Shown: positions 1 through 8,677 of the stretch, in pieces
How positions within the stretch are numbered: the stretch's first letter is position 1
Layout of the letters: each line of letters starts with the position of its first letter
DNA from: Thermoleophilia bacterium
Lineage (GTDB): Bacteria > Actinomycetota > Thermoleophilia > Gaiellales > Gaiellaceae
Length of the DNA: 41,052 nucleotides
Assembly: GCA_025930955.1 (NCBI GenBank)
Contig: JAICNY010000002.1
Coordinates: forward strand, 1 to 41,052
Reading direction: 5' to 3'
Translations under genes and position numbers: made by a program
Notes under the pieces: generated by a model
Seen by the model: the letters and a program-made list of their open reading frames with translations, nothing else
What the model was told of the DNA's origin: nothing
Database searches by the model: none

Positions 1-1137
1 CCCGAGCTCCATCCCGCCGATGAAGTACTCGAACCGCTCGACCATGCGCGCGTCGCCCTCGCTCGCGCGCGCGAACGGGGAGAGCTCGAGCGGATAGTCG
101 TGGAGGATCGTCGGCTGGAGGAGGTTCGGCTCGACGAAGCTCGAGAGCGCGTGATCGACGAGCTGCGACCAGGTCTTGTCGTGCGACGTGTCGATCCCCC
201 GGCCGTCGAGGAGCGTGCGGAGCTCGTCCTCGTCCTGCGACCAGACGCCCTCGGCGGCGAGCGCCTCGACCAAGGACACGCGCTTCCAGGGCGCGGCGAG
301 GTCGATCTCCTGGCCGCGGAACGTCGCCCTCGTCGTGCCGAGCACCTCCCGCGCGACGCCGTCGACGAGCGTCTCGATGCGGCGCATCGTGTCCTCGTAG
401 TCCGCGTACGCCTCGTACCACTCGAGCATCGTGAACTCGGGCGCGTGCTTGTACGAGACGCCCTCGTTGCGGAAGTCCTTGCCGATCTCGTACACCTTCT
501 CGAGCCCGCCGACGATGAGGCGCTTCAGGTAGAGCTCGGTCGCGATGCGGAGGTAGAGATCCTGGTCGAGGTCGTTCGAGCGCGTCACGAACGGCGTCGC
601 GAACGCGCCCCCGTAGCGCGGCTGGAGGATCGGCGTCTCGACCTCGATGAACCCGTCCTCGTCGAGCCGGCGGCGGATCGCGGAAACCATGCGGCTGCGC
701 GTTATGAAGTCGCGGCGCGCGTCCTCGTTGACGAGCAGGTCGAGGTAACGCCTGCGGTAGCGAGTCTCCGCGTCGACGAGGCCGTGGTACGTGTCCGGGA
801 GCGGCTTGGCGATCTTCGCCAGGAGCTCGAGCTCGTCCACGGCGAGGGACGGCTCGCCGCGGCGCGACATCGCCGGCTTGCCGGTGACGCCGACGACGTC
901 GCCGAGGTCCACGTCCACCGGCCCGGCGCGATCCGCGGCGACGAGGAGCTGGATCTGTCCGGTGCGGTCGACAAGATCGAGGAAGACGAGCTTCCCGTGG
1001 CCCCGCCGGCCCATGACGCGGCCGGCGAGGCGGCGCGTCCGGTTCGCCTCCGCCCCGGGCTCGAGCCCCTCCGCGTCCGCGCGGACGTCGGCCACGAGGT
1101 CCCGGTCCGGAAACCGCTTGGGCAAGGCGTCCGCCAT
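1..1137 (-). CDS. lysS: Lysyl-tRNA synthetase, class II (C-terminal end outside window)
   Basis: Reverse-strand translation from ATG at 1137: MADALPKRFPDRDLVADVRADAEG...RVMGRRGHGKLVFLDLVDRTGQIQ...YLDLLVNEDARRDFITRSRMVSAIRR...FRNEGVSYKHAPEFTMLEWYEAYADYED; class II LysRS motifs. Not in the ORF track because it runs off the window. Confidence 0.95.
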   Translation of the reverse strand, partial: MADALPKRFPDRDLVADVRADAEGLEPGAEANRTRRLAGRVMGRRGHGKLVFLDLVDRTGQIQLLVAADRAGPVDVDLGDVVGVTGKPAMSRRGEPSLAVDELELLAKIAKPLPDTYHGLVDAETRYRRRYLDLLVNEDARRDFITRSRMVSAIRRRLDEDGFIEVETPILQPRYGGAFATPFVTRSNDLDQDLYLRIATELYLKRLIVGGLEKVYEIGKDFRNEGVSYKHAPEFTMLEWYEAYADYEDTMRRIETLVDGVAREVLGTTRATFRGQEIDLAAPWKRVSLVEALAAEGVWSQDEDELRTLLDGRGIDTSHDKTWSQLVDHALSSFVEPNLLQPTILHDYPLELSPFARASEGDARMVERFEYFIGGMELG

Positions 1138-1195
1138 GGCCCGCGAGTCTATTCGCGCTCGCGGGCGCTCAGCCCCATCTGGGGACGCGAACGCC

Positions 1196-1301
1196 GCGAG
1201 GCCGGGCTCCGCCCGGCCTCGCTCACCGGCGCCCGACTGCTCGCCGCCCACCGCCTGAGATCGTCATGGTCGCGGCGAAGCCGCGGCCGGATCTCAGGCG
1301 G
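1196..1301 (-). other. Double-hairpin element copy A at the greA 3' end
   Basis: GCGAGGCCGGGC-TCC-GCCCGGCCTCGC (1196-1222), TCACCG, then CCGCCTGAGATC/GATCTCAGGCGG 12-bp stem (1251-1262/1290-1301) enclosing GTCATGGT + CGCGGC-GAA-GCCGCG + GCCG. Confidence 0.8.
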
Positions 1302-1767
1302 CCTTGACGTCCATGATCTTGTACTTGAGCGAGCCGCGCGGGGCCGAGACCTCGACGGTCTCGCCCTTCTTCTTGCCGAGGATCGCCTTGCCGACCGGCG
1401 ACTCGTTCGAGAGCTTCTGCTCCCGCGGGTTCGCCTCGGCAGAGCCGACGATCACGTACTCGATCGTCTCCTTCGCGTCGAGGTCGCGCAGCCGCACGCG
1501 CGTGCCGACCGCCACGACGCCCTTCGGCACGTCCTCCGCCTCGATCAGCCGCGCACGCGTGAGGCGCTCCTCGAGCTGGATGATCCGCTGCTCGAGCATC
1601 GCCTGCTCGTTCTTCGCGTCGTCGTACTCGGAGTTCTCCGAGATGTCGCCGAACTCGCGCGCGTGCTTGATGCGCTCGGCCACCTCGCGACGCTTCTCCG
1701 TCGTGAGGTACGTGATCTCTTCCTTGAGCTTCTCCAGTCCCTCTGGAGTGAGCAATACGTCTTTCAC
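1294..1767 (-). CDS. greA: Transcription elongation factor GreA
   Basis: 157 aa, LTPEGLEKLKEEITYLTTEKRREVAERIKHAREFGDISENSEYDDAKNEQ; GTG start preceded by GGAGGAA. Confidence 0.97.
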   Translation of the reverse strand: MKDVLLTPEGLEKLKEEITYLTTEKRREVAERIKHAREFGDISENSEYDDAKNEQAMLEQRIIQLEERLTRARLIEAEDVPKGVVAVGTRVRLRDLDAKETIEYVIVGSAEANPREQKLSNESPVGKAILGKKKGETVEVSAPRGSLKYKIMDVKAA

Positions 1768-1889
1768 TGTTCCTCCGTGGCCCCTCGCTCCGACTCATGG
1801 GGCCGGGGCCACCGCTCCCATGAACCGGCGAATGATAGCGACCGTGTCAAGAACCGCCGTTTCGTCCTCGGCTACCCTTTCCTGCCCGA

Positions 1890-2948
1890 ATGCAGGTGAA
1901 TCTGGAGAGCAGCTGGCAGATCGGCCCGGTGGAGATCCCGAGCCGGATCGTGCTCGCGCCGATGGCCGGCGTGAGCGTCCAGGCCTTCCGGCGCCAGGGC
2001 CGCCGCTACGGCGCCGGGCTCGTCTGCTCGGAGATGGTGAGCTGCGCCGGCCTCAGGCACCGGAACGAGCGGACGCTCGGCTACCTCCGCATCGGAAGCG
2101 ACGAGAGCCCACTCGCCGTGCAGATCTTCGGCTCCGACCCGGAAACGATGGCCGAGGCGGCGCGCATGGTCGAGGCGGCGGGCGCGGACATCGTGGACAT
2201 CAACTTCGGCTGCCCGGTCGGGAAGGTGACGAAGACGGGCGCCGGCGCGACGCTCCTCGAGGACCCGAAGCGCGCGGTAGCGATCGTCGGCGCGGTCGCC
2301 GACGCCGTCGAGACGCCCGTCACGGTGAAGATGCGCCGCGGGCTCGGGAACGGCTCGCGCGCCGCGCTCGAGCTCGGCCCCCGGCTCGCCGATGCGGGCG
2401 CCGCCGCGCTCACGCTCCACCCGCGCTCGGCGAAGCAGATGTACACCGGCACCGCCGACCACGGGCTCACGGCGGAGCTCGTCGAGCGCGTCGACGTCCC
2501 GGTGATCGCGTCCGGCGACATCACGTCGCGCGGGCGTGCGCTCGACGTCCTGGAGCAGACCGGAGCCGCCGCGGTCATGGTCGGGCGCGCCGCCCAGGGC
2601 GACCCGTGGACGGTGGGCGAGATCGCCGGGCTCGTGCACGAGCGGCCGTCGCGCGAGGAAGTGGTGGCCGAGCTTCTCCTCTTCATGCACGACACGGTCG
2701 AGGAGATGGGCGAGGAGCGGGCGACCGGGTTCCTGAAGAAGTTCTACGGCTGGTACCTCGGCCGTGGGCGCTTCCCGAAGCCGTTCAAGCAGGAGCTCGT
2801 CCGGCTCGCGACGGTCGCCGAGGTGGAGGAGCGGCTCCTCGCGGCCGCCCCCGGTGCCGGCGGGCACCTCGAGCGCCTGCGCGCCGAGACGCCCTCGCTC
2901 GAGCATACGACGCTCGACCTGCCCGTCTCGATCTACGCGGGCGGATGA
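1890..2948 (+). CDS. dusB: tRNA-dihydrouridine synthase (Dus/NifR3 family)
   Basis: IPSRIVLAPMAGVS...VDINFGCPVGKVTKTGAGATLL...VTVKMRRG...ASGDITS...AAVMVGRAAQGDPW. Confidence 0.95.
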   Translation: MQVNLESSWQIGPVEIPSRIVLAPMAGVSVQAFRRQGRRYGAGLVCSEMVSCAGLRHRNERTLGYLRIGSDESPLAVQIFGSDPETMAEAARMVEAAGADIVDINFGCPVGKVTKTGAGATLLEDPKRAVAIVGAVADAVETPVTVKMRRGLGNGSRAALELGPRLADAGAAALTLHPRSAKQMYTGTADHGLTAELVERVDVPVIASGDITSRGRALDVLEQTGAAAVMVGRAAQGDPWTVGEIAGLVHERPSREEVVAELLLFMHDTVEEMGEERATGFLKKFYGWYLGRGRFPKPFKQELVRLATVAEVEERLLAAAPGAGGHLERLRAETPSLEHTTLDLPVSIYAGG

Positions 2949-2949
2949 C

Positions 2950-2979
2950 GGCGGGAGCGGCCCGAAGGCCGCCCCCGCC
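2950..2979. terminator. Hairpin between convergent genes, likely bidirectional terminator
   Basis: GGCGGG-A-GCGGCC-CGAA-GGCCGC-C-CCCGCC; no T tract. Confidence 0.55.
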
Positions 2980-2990
2980 GCGGTTCGCGC

Positions 2991-3857
2991 TTACGGGCTG
3001 GACATGGGATCGTCCGGGCGCTGCCGCGTCCCGACCGTCCCGACCTGCGTCTCCTCGTACTCGGATTCGGTCCCGACGCGGGACGGCGGCCCGGCGACGT
3101 CGTCGCCCTCGATCCGCTCGCGCGTGCGGTCGACGTCCTCCCGCGCCCGTTCGCGGCCGACCTGCAGGTCGCGGCGGACCTGCTCCGTCGAGGCCTGGCC
3201 CTTGACGTACGCGCCCTCGAGCATCCGCGCGGCGACCTCCCGGCCACCGAGGCCGAACGCGAGCGCCGCACCGAGCGCGATCGCGCCCATGAGCGCTGCG
3301 TACGTGATCGTCACGATCGTCTCGGCGATCATGAGCTGGTCGAGGATCATGAACACGGCGACCGCCATGATCAGGACCGGCACGACGGTCCCGACGACAC
3401 GGCCGGTCGGCGTGTCGCCCATCGTCCTGGCCACGAGCGCACCGGCCGCCGCCGCGATCGCGCTCGCGACGAGGAAGATGAGGAGCGCCGCGAGGACGTT
3501 CGGCAGGTACGCGAAGATCGCCCCCACGAAGTCCGTGAACGCCGCGATGCCGAGAATCGGGATCGCGATCGCGAGGACCCCCAGGAAGAGCGCCCAGAAG
3601 ACGATCCGCCCGAGCAGCCGCGACGGCCGTTCGGTCACCTTCGAGACGTACGTCCCGCCCTGCCCCGTCGTCAGCCGGTCGTCGAGCCTGCTCCGCCCCA
3701 GCAGCCGCGTGACGACGTTCGCCAGCACCTTCGCGACGAAGAAGCCGACGATGAGGACGACGAGAAACCCGATCAGGTTCGGGATGAACTCGAAGAACCC
3801 CTCGAACCCGTTACGGAGCTCGTCTCCCCAGCTCTCGTTTGCCTGTCCTAGCAGCAT
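2991..3857 (-). CDS. Membrane protein with MscS-like TM-helix repeats
   Basis: 288 aa; FIPNLIGFLVVLIVGFFVAKVLANVVTRLLGRSRLDD, several hydrophobic helices, charged C-terminal tail; GGGGGGAAC SD before ATG. Confidence 0.7.
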   Translation of the reverse strand: MLLGQANESWGDELRNGFEGFFEFIPNLIGFLVVLIVGFFVAKVLANVVTRLLGRSRLDDRLTTGQGGTYVSKVTERPSRLLGRIVFWALFLGVLAIAIPILGIAAFTDFVGAIFAYLPNVLAALLIFLVASAIAAAAGALVARTMGDTPTGRVVGTVVPVLIMAVAVFMILDQLMIAETIVTITYAALMGAIALGAALAFGLGGREVAARMLEGAYVKGQASTEQVRRDLQVGRERAREDVDRTRERIEGDDVAGPPSRVGTESEYEETQVGTVGTRQRPDDPMSSP

Positions 3858-3926
3858 GTTCCCCCCGTCGTTTCTTTGAGTTTTCGAACGAGGTAGCGGG
3901 ATCCCCGCCGCCGGAGCGCGCGAAAC

Positions 3927-3951
3927 GCGGGGCGGCGAGCGCCCGCCCCGC
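3927..3951. promoter_or_regulatory. Palindrome GCGGGGCGG-N7-CCGCCCCGC directly upstream of a TATAAC -10 box; candidate operator
   Basis: 9-bp perfect arms, 25 bp overall; next 6 nt are TATAAC (3952-3957), ATG at 3965. Confidence 0.55.
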
Positions 3952-3964
3952 TATAACTCGTCTC

Positions 3965-6900
3965 ATGGCCACGACGATCACCGGTGAGCGCCGGATCGTG
4001 TCGGTTCTGATCGCGGACGTCGTCAACTCGACGGGGATCGGCGAGCGGCTGGGGCCCGAGCGCTCGAAGTTCCTCATGGACGAGGTCCAGCGGATCATGA
4101 CCGCCCAGATCCGGCGCTACGACGGCACCGTCGTCCAGCGCGTCGGCGACGAGATCTTCGCCGTCTTTGGCGCGCCGGTCGCGCACGAGGACGACGGCGA
4201 GCGCGCCGTCCGCGCCGCGCTCTCGCTCCAGCGGGCGATCGCGCGCTACGCGGAGGAGGTGCGCGACGCCTACGAGGTCGAGCTGGCGGTGCGCGTCGGC
4301 GTCCACACGGGCCCGGTCGTCGTCCCGGGCGACGACGGCAAGGACATCGGCGAGCGCTGGAACGCGCTCGGCGACACGGTCAACGTCGCGTCGCGCCTGC
4401 AGGAGCTCGCCGCTCCGGGCGAGGTGGCCATGGGCGCCGAGACCGCCCGCCAGGTGGAGGGCTGCTTCGAGGTCGAGGAGCTCGGCGAGCACGAGCTCCA
4501 GGGCAAGAGCGCGCCGTTCGCGACCTTCACGGTGCGCGGCGTCCGCGACCCCGAGCGCCCCGCGCCGGAGGGCCCGCTCGTCGGGCGCGACTTCGAGCTG
4601 ACGGTGCTCGAGCGCGCGATGGACGGGCTGCGCGAGGGCAAAGGCGTGATCGTCTCCGTGATCGGCGAGGCCGGGATCGGCAAGTCGCGGCTCGCGGGCG
4701 AGGTGCGCGCGGAGTACGGCGACGCGATCCGCTTCGTCGAGGGCCGCGCGGTCTCGTACGCGCAGAGCTTCCCCTACTCGCCGGTCCGGGATCTGCTCCG
4801 GAGCTGGCTCGGCGTCGGCGCCTCGACGCCCGAGACGCGGGTGCGGCTCGAGCTCAAGACGCAGATCGCCGGCCTCTTCGGCGAGCACGCAGACGAGGCG
4901 TACCCGTTTCTCGCGAACCTCCTCGGCCTGACGCTCGAGCCCGACGCGGCCGAGCGCGTCCGCGAGCTCAACCGCGAGAGCGTGCAGCACCAGACGTACG
5001 AGGTCTTCGCCGAGCTCGTCTGCCGGCTCTCGAGCGAGCTCCCGCTCTGCCTCGTCCTCGAAGACCTCCACTGGGCGGACGAGGCGACGCTCGAGCTGCT
5101 CGAGGAGACCCTGCGCGTGACCGAGGAGGCGGCGGTCGGGTTCCTGTTCCTCCACCGCACCGAGCGGGAGCACCGCTCCTGGCACCTCGGCGAGCGCGCG
5201 CGGCAGATGTACCCGCACCGCTACCGGGAGATCGAGCTGCGCCCGCTGCCGGGCGACGCGAGCCGCCTGCTCGTCGAGGAGGCGGCCGACGGCGAGCTGC
5301 CGGCGTCCGTCGAGGAGCTCCTCGTCGAGCGTGCCGGGGGAAACCCGTTCTTCCTCCAGGAGGCCTTCCGCGACCTCGTGGAGCGCGGCGCGCTACAGCG
5401 CTCCAACGGCTCCTGGAAGCTCGCCGTCGACGCCGACGAGCTCGCGGTGCCGGCCCTCGTCCAGGGCGCGCTGCAGGCGCGGCTCGACCGGCTCGATCCC
5501 GGCACGCGCGAGGTGCTCTCGATCGCGGCCGTCGCCGGGCGGACGTTCGGGCTCCCGCTCCTCGAGACGCTCGTCCCGCCGGAGCGCGTCCGCCTCGCCC
5601 TGAGCGAGCTCCAGCGGCTCGACCTGATCGTCGAGGTGCGGCGGCGCCCGACGCCGGAGTACCGCTTCCGCCACGGGCTCGTCCAGGAGGTCTCGTACTC
5701 GACGCTCGTCGAGCCGACGCGCCGCGAGCTGCACCGCCGCGTCGGCGAGGCGCTCGAGGCGCTGTACGACGAGTCCCGCGAGGAGATCTTCGACCTGCTC
5801 GCGCGTCACTTCACGGAGGCCGACGAGCCGGAGAAGGCGGTCGAGTACCTCCTGGCCGCCGGGGACAAGGCGCGCCAGCTCTACGCCGACCAGGAGGCGC
5901 TCGAGCACTACCGAAGGGCGCGCTCCTTCCTCGCCCGAATGCGCGACGAGCGGCGGGCGCGCGACACGCTCTTCAAGATGGCGCTCGCGCACCACCTCGC
6001 GTTCGACTTCGAGCAGGCGGAGGAGGCCTACGACGAGGCGTTCTGCTGCCGCGTCGACCCCGCGCCGCGACCGCAGCCGACCGAGCGGATCACGACCGCC
6101 GCGCTCGCCCCGGACGACGTGACTCCCGGCGAGTCGTACACGAGCGAGGGCGCGCACTTCATCTCGCACCTCTTCCATGGGCTCCTGCTCGTCGACCGGG
6201 AGCTGAACGTCGTGCCGGCGATGGCCGACAACATGCGCGTCTCGAGCGACGGCCTCACGTACCTCTTCCGGCTGCGCGAGGACGCGAAGTGGAGCGACGG
6301 CGAGCCCGTGACGGCGGACGACTTCCTCTACGCGTGGGAGCGGGTGCGCGAGGAGCAGCCGATCACGGTGTTCCTCATGGAGGACATCGAGGGTTACCAG
6401 GCGCTCGACGACCGCACGCTCGAGGTGCGGCTGCGCGAGCCGCGCAGCTACTTCCCGTACATCCTCGCCTCGAACTGGTCGTTCCCGCGCCCGAAGCACC
6501 TGTGCGAGCGGCTCGGCGAGGACTGGTCGAAGCCCGAGAACCTCGTCACGAACGGGCCGTACACGCTCGAGCAGCTCTCCGACGAGGGCGCCCTGCTCGT
6601 CGCGAACCCGCACTGGGCGGGCCCGCGCGGCAACGTCCGCGAGATCGAGGTGCGCTTCGCGGGCGAGTCGACGACGCTCGTCGAGGAGTGGATCTCGGGG
6701 CGCTACGACGTCCTCCAGGCGCACGACCCGGAGACGCGCGACGCGCCGGACACGGTCGGCGACCTCATCCCGGAGCTCTCGCTCACGTACGTCGGCTTCC
6801 GGCCCGACCGCGGGCCGTTCGCGAACGAGCTCGTCCGCAAGGCGTTCGCGCACGCGATCGACCGCGAGGCGGTGCGGCCCGGGCGGTTCGGGCTCCTCAC

Positions 6901-7501
6901 GGCGGCGACCCGGGGCGGCGCGATCCCGCCGGCGATGCCGGGCCACTCGCACCGGGTCGCGCTCGGCTACGAGCCGGACCTCGCGCGGAAGCTCCTCGCG
7001 GACGCGGGCTATCCGGAGGGGAAGGGCCTCCCTGAGATCGGGCTCGTCTCGTCGCACCGCGACGAGCTCACGGAGCGCCTCGCCGAGCAGTGGCACGAGG
7101 TGCTCGGCGCGCGCGTGGCGGTCCGGCACTCCCCCGGCCACCTGTGGGCCGAGAACCTCGGCGACGACGACCTGTGGGTCTCAGGCTGGACGGCGGACTA
7201 CCCCGACCCGGACGGGTTCTTCCGCGGGCTCTTCAAGGCGTCAGGCTGGCCGTTCTACCGCGACGCGGAGATCGAGGACGTCCTCGAGCGCGCTCGCTCC
7301 CTCCAGAACCAGGGCGAGCGGATGCGCCTCTACCACGAGCTCGACCGGCTCTGGGTGAACGAGCGCGCGGCGATCATGCCGCTCTTCTACGGGCGGACGC
7401 TCATCTTGCGACGGCCGTGGGTCGAGGGCGTCTGGGCGACGCCCCTCACGCGCGTCCAGCTCGGCGAGGTCGTCGTGACGAAGACCGGCGACGCGGGCTA
7501 G
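3965..7501 (+). CDS. Class III adenylate/guanylate cyclase - AAA_16/STAND ATPase - short TPR - SBP_bac_5 (OppA-like) fusion protein
   Basis: Cyclase: VLIADVVNSTGIGERL, RVGDEIFAVFG, LGDTVNVASRLQ. ATPase: GEAGIGKSRLAGE (Walker A), LCLVLEDLHWADEATLELLEE (Walker B). TPR-like EKAVEYLLAAGDKARQLYADQEALEHYRRA. SBP_bac_5: VVPAMADNMRVSSDGLTYLFRLREDAKWSDGEPVTADDFLYAWERV...NGPYTLEQL...RKAFAHAIDREAV...ARKLLADAGYPEGKGLP...WTADYPDPDGFF. No signal peptide or TM seen. Confidence 0.92.
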   Translation: MATTITGERRIVSVLIADVVNSTGIGERLGPERSKFLMDEVQRIMTAQIRRYDGTVVQRVGDEIFAVFGAPVAHEDDGERAVRAALSLQRAIARYAEEVRDAYEVELAVRVGVHTGPVVVPGDDGKDIGERWNALGDTVNVASRLQELAAPGEVAMGAETARQVEGCFEVEELGEHELQGKSAPFATFTVRGVRDPERPAPEGPLVGRDFELTVLERAMDGLREGKGVIVSVIGEAGIGKSRLAGEVRAEYGDAIRFVEGRAVSYAQSFPYSPVRDLLRSWLGVGASTPETRVRLELKTQIAGLFGEHADEAYPFLANLLGLTLEPDAAERVRELNRESVQHQTYEVFAELVCRLSSELPLCLVLEDLHWADEATLELLEETLRVTEEAAVGFLFLHRTEREHRSWHLGERARQMYPHRYREIELRPLPGDASRLLVEEAADGELPASVEELLVERAGGNPFFLQEAFRDLVERGALQRSNGSWKLAVDADELAVPALVQGALQARLDRLDPGTREVLSIAAVAGRTFGLPLLETLVPPERVRLALSELQRLDLIVEVRRRPTPEYRFRHGLVQEVSYSTLVEPTRRELHRRVGEALEALYDESREEIFDLLARHFTEADEPEKAVEYLLAAGDKARQLYADQEALEHYRRARSFLARMRDERRARDTLFKMALAHHLAFDFEQAEEAYDEAFCCRVDPAPRPQPTERITTAALAPDDVTPGESYTSEGAHFISHLFHGLLLVDRELNVVPAMADNMRVSSDGLTYLFRLREDAKWSDGEPVTADDFLYAWERVREEQPITVFLMEDIEGYQALDDRTLEVRLREPRSYFPYILASNWSFPRPKHLCERLGEDWSKPENLVTNGPYTLEQLSDEGALLVANPHWAGPRGNVREIEVRFAGESTTLVEEWISGRYDVLQAHDPETRDAPDTVGDLIPELSLTYVGFRPDRGPFANELVRKAFAHAIDREAVRPGRFGLLTAATRGGAIPPAMPGHSHRVALGYEPDLARKLLADAGYPEGKGLPEIGLVSSHRDELTERLAEQWHEVLGARVAVRHSPGHLWAENLGDDDLWVSGWTADYPDPDGFFRGLFKASGWPFYRDAEIEDVLERARSLQNQGERMRLYHELDRLWVNERAAIMPLFYGRTLILRRPWVEGVWATPLTRVQLGEVVVTKTGDAG

Positions 7502-8274
7502 CCACGCCCGTCGCGGTTCCGTTCCCAGACGAGGCGCAGCCCTTCGAGCGTGAGGAACGGGTCGACGAGCTCGATCGCCTCGGAGTGCGGCGCGATCAGG
7601 TCGGCGAGCCCGCCCGTCGCGACGACGCGGGTGCCCTCGCCGAGCTCCGCCCGCATGCGCTCGACGATTCCGTCCACCTGGCCGGCGAAGCCGAAGACGA
7701 CGCCCGACTGGAGCGCGGCCGCCGTGGACGTCCCGATCGTCCGCTCCGGCTCGACGAAGTCGACCTGGCGCAGGCGCGCGGCGCGGGCGAAGAGCGCGTC
7801 CATCGAGACCTCGATCCCCGGGGCGAGGACGCCGCCGACGTACTCTCCCGCCGCGGAGACGGCGTCGAAGTTCGTCGACGTGCCGAAGTCGACGACGATG
7901 CAGGGCGTCCCGTAGCGCTCGCGGGCGGCGACGGCATTCGCGACGCGGTCGGGGCCGACCTCGCGCGGGTCGTCGTAGCGGAGCGGCACGCCGGTGCGCG
8001 TGCCCGGCCCGACCACGAGGAGCGGCGCCTCCGCGTAGCGCCCGGCAAGCTCGGTGTACGCGCGGACGAGGGCCGGGACGGTCGTCGAGAGGCAGACGCC
8101 GGACACGTCCTCGAAGCCGAGGTCGCGGAGCTCGAGCAGCCGCCCGACGAGCGCGCCGACCTCGTCGCCGGTGCGCTCCGCCTCGGTGGCGACGCGCCAG
8201 TGCTCGACGAGGCGCTCGCCCTCGAAGAGCGCGAAGACCGTCTGTGTGTTCCCGACGTCGATCGCGAGGAGCAT
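7498..8274 (-). CDS. coaX: Type III pantothenate kinase
   Basis: MLLAIDVGNTQTVFALFEGE...VVDFGTSTNFDAVSAAGEYVGGVLAPGIEVSMDALFARAARL. Confidence 0.96.
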   Translation of the reverse strand: MLLAIDVGNTQTVFALFEGERLVEHWRVATEAERTGDEVGALVGRLLELRDLGFEDVSGVCLSTTVPALVRAYTELAGRYAEAPLLVVGPGTRTGVPLRYDDPREVGPDRVANAVAARERYGTPCIVVDFGTSTNFDAVSAAGEYVGGVLAPGIEVSMDALFARAARLRQVDFVEPERTIGTSTAAALQSGVVFGFAGQVDGIVERMRAELGEGTRVVATGGLADLIAPHSEAIELVDPFLTLEGLRLVWERNRDGRG

Positions 8275-8298
8275 CGTGATCGCGCCCGGCGGCCGGAG

Positions 8299-8667
8299 CT
8301 AGGCCGGCTCGTCGTCGCCGGAGATCGACTCACCGAGCTTCTCGGCGAGCGCCTCGGGCGTGAGGGCGGGCTCCTCGCCCTCGCCGCGCAGCTCCTCGAT
8401 CGTGACGTCGCTCGACGTGTAGACCTCGGCGCGCGGGATCATCCGGGTCGGCCGGTTCTTGTCCCAGACCCAGACGTCCTCCATCGTCAGGTGGAAGAAC
8501 GGATAGCTCGTCTGCGGCAGCACCTTGAGGTCCAGCTTGTTGCAGAGGTACGTCGAGTCCTGCGTCACGACGCAGTAGCGAAAGAGGCCGAAGACGGCCG
8601 TGTACTCGCGCTTGAGCCGAAGCTCGAGATCGGCCTCGTACTCGTCGAGGTCGTCGAGGTGCGACAT
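8299..8667 (-). CDS. DUF2469-like conserved actinobacterial protein
   Basis: MSHLDDLDEYEADLELRLKREYTAVFGLFRYCVVTQDSTYLCNKLDLKV...VWVWDKNRPTRMIPRAEVYTSSDVTIEEL; start chosen by TAGAAT box 7 nt upstream of ATG 8667. Confidence 0.7.
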   Translation of the reverse strand: MSHLDDLDEYEADLELRLKREYTAVFGLFRYCVVTQDSTYLCNKLDLKVLPQTSYPFFHLTMEDVWVWDKNRPTRMIPRAEVYTSSDVTIEELRGEGEEPALTPEALAEKLGESISGDDEPA

Positions 8668-8677
8668 GGATCGCATT

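Noticed and set aside
1000-1030. GCCGGCC-CATGAC-GCGGCCGGC inside lysS as a third double-hairpin element
   Set aside because: Lies in conserved coding sequence and lacks the GTCATGGT core order, GAA-loop hairpin and TCACCG module.
100-1899. 599-aa + strand ORF and many other long antisense ORFs (e.g. 3848-5218, 5393-7141, 12241-13350, 22272-23897, 37084-38772)
   Set aside because: They run antisense to clearly homologous genes, with Arg/Ala/Glu-rich low-information translations typical of GC-rich third-frame artefacts.
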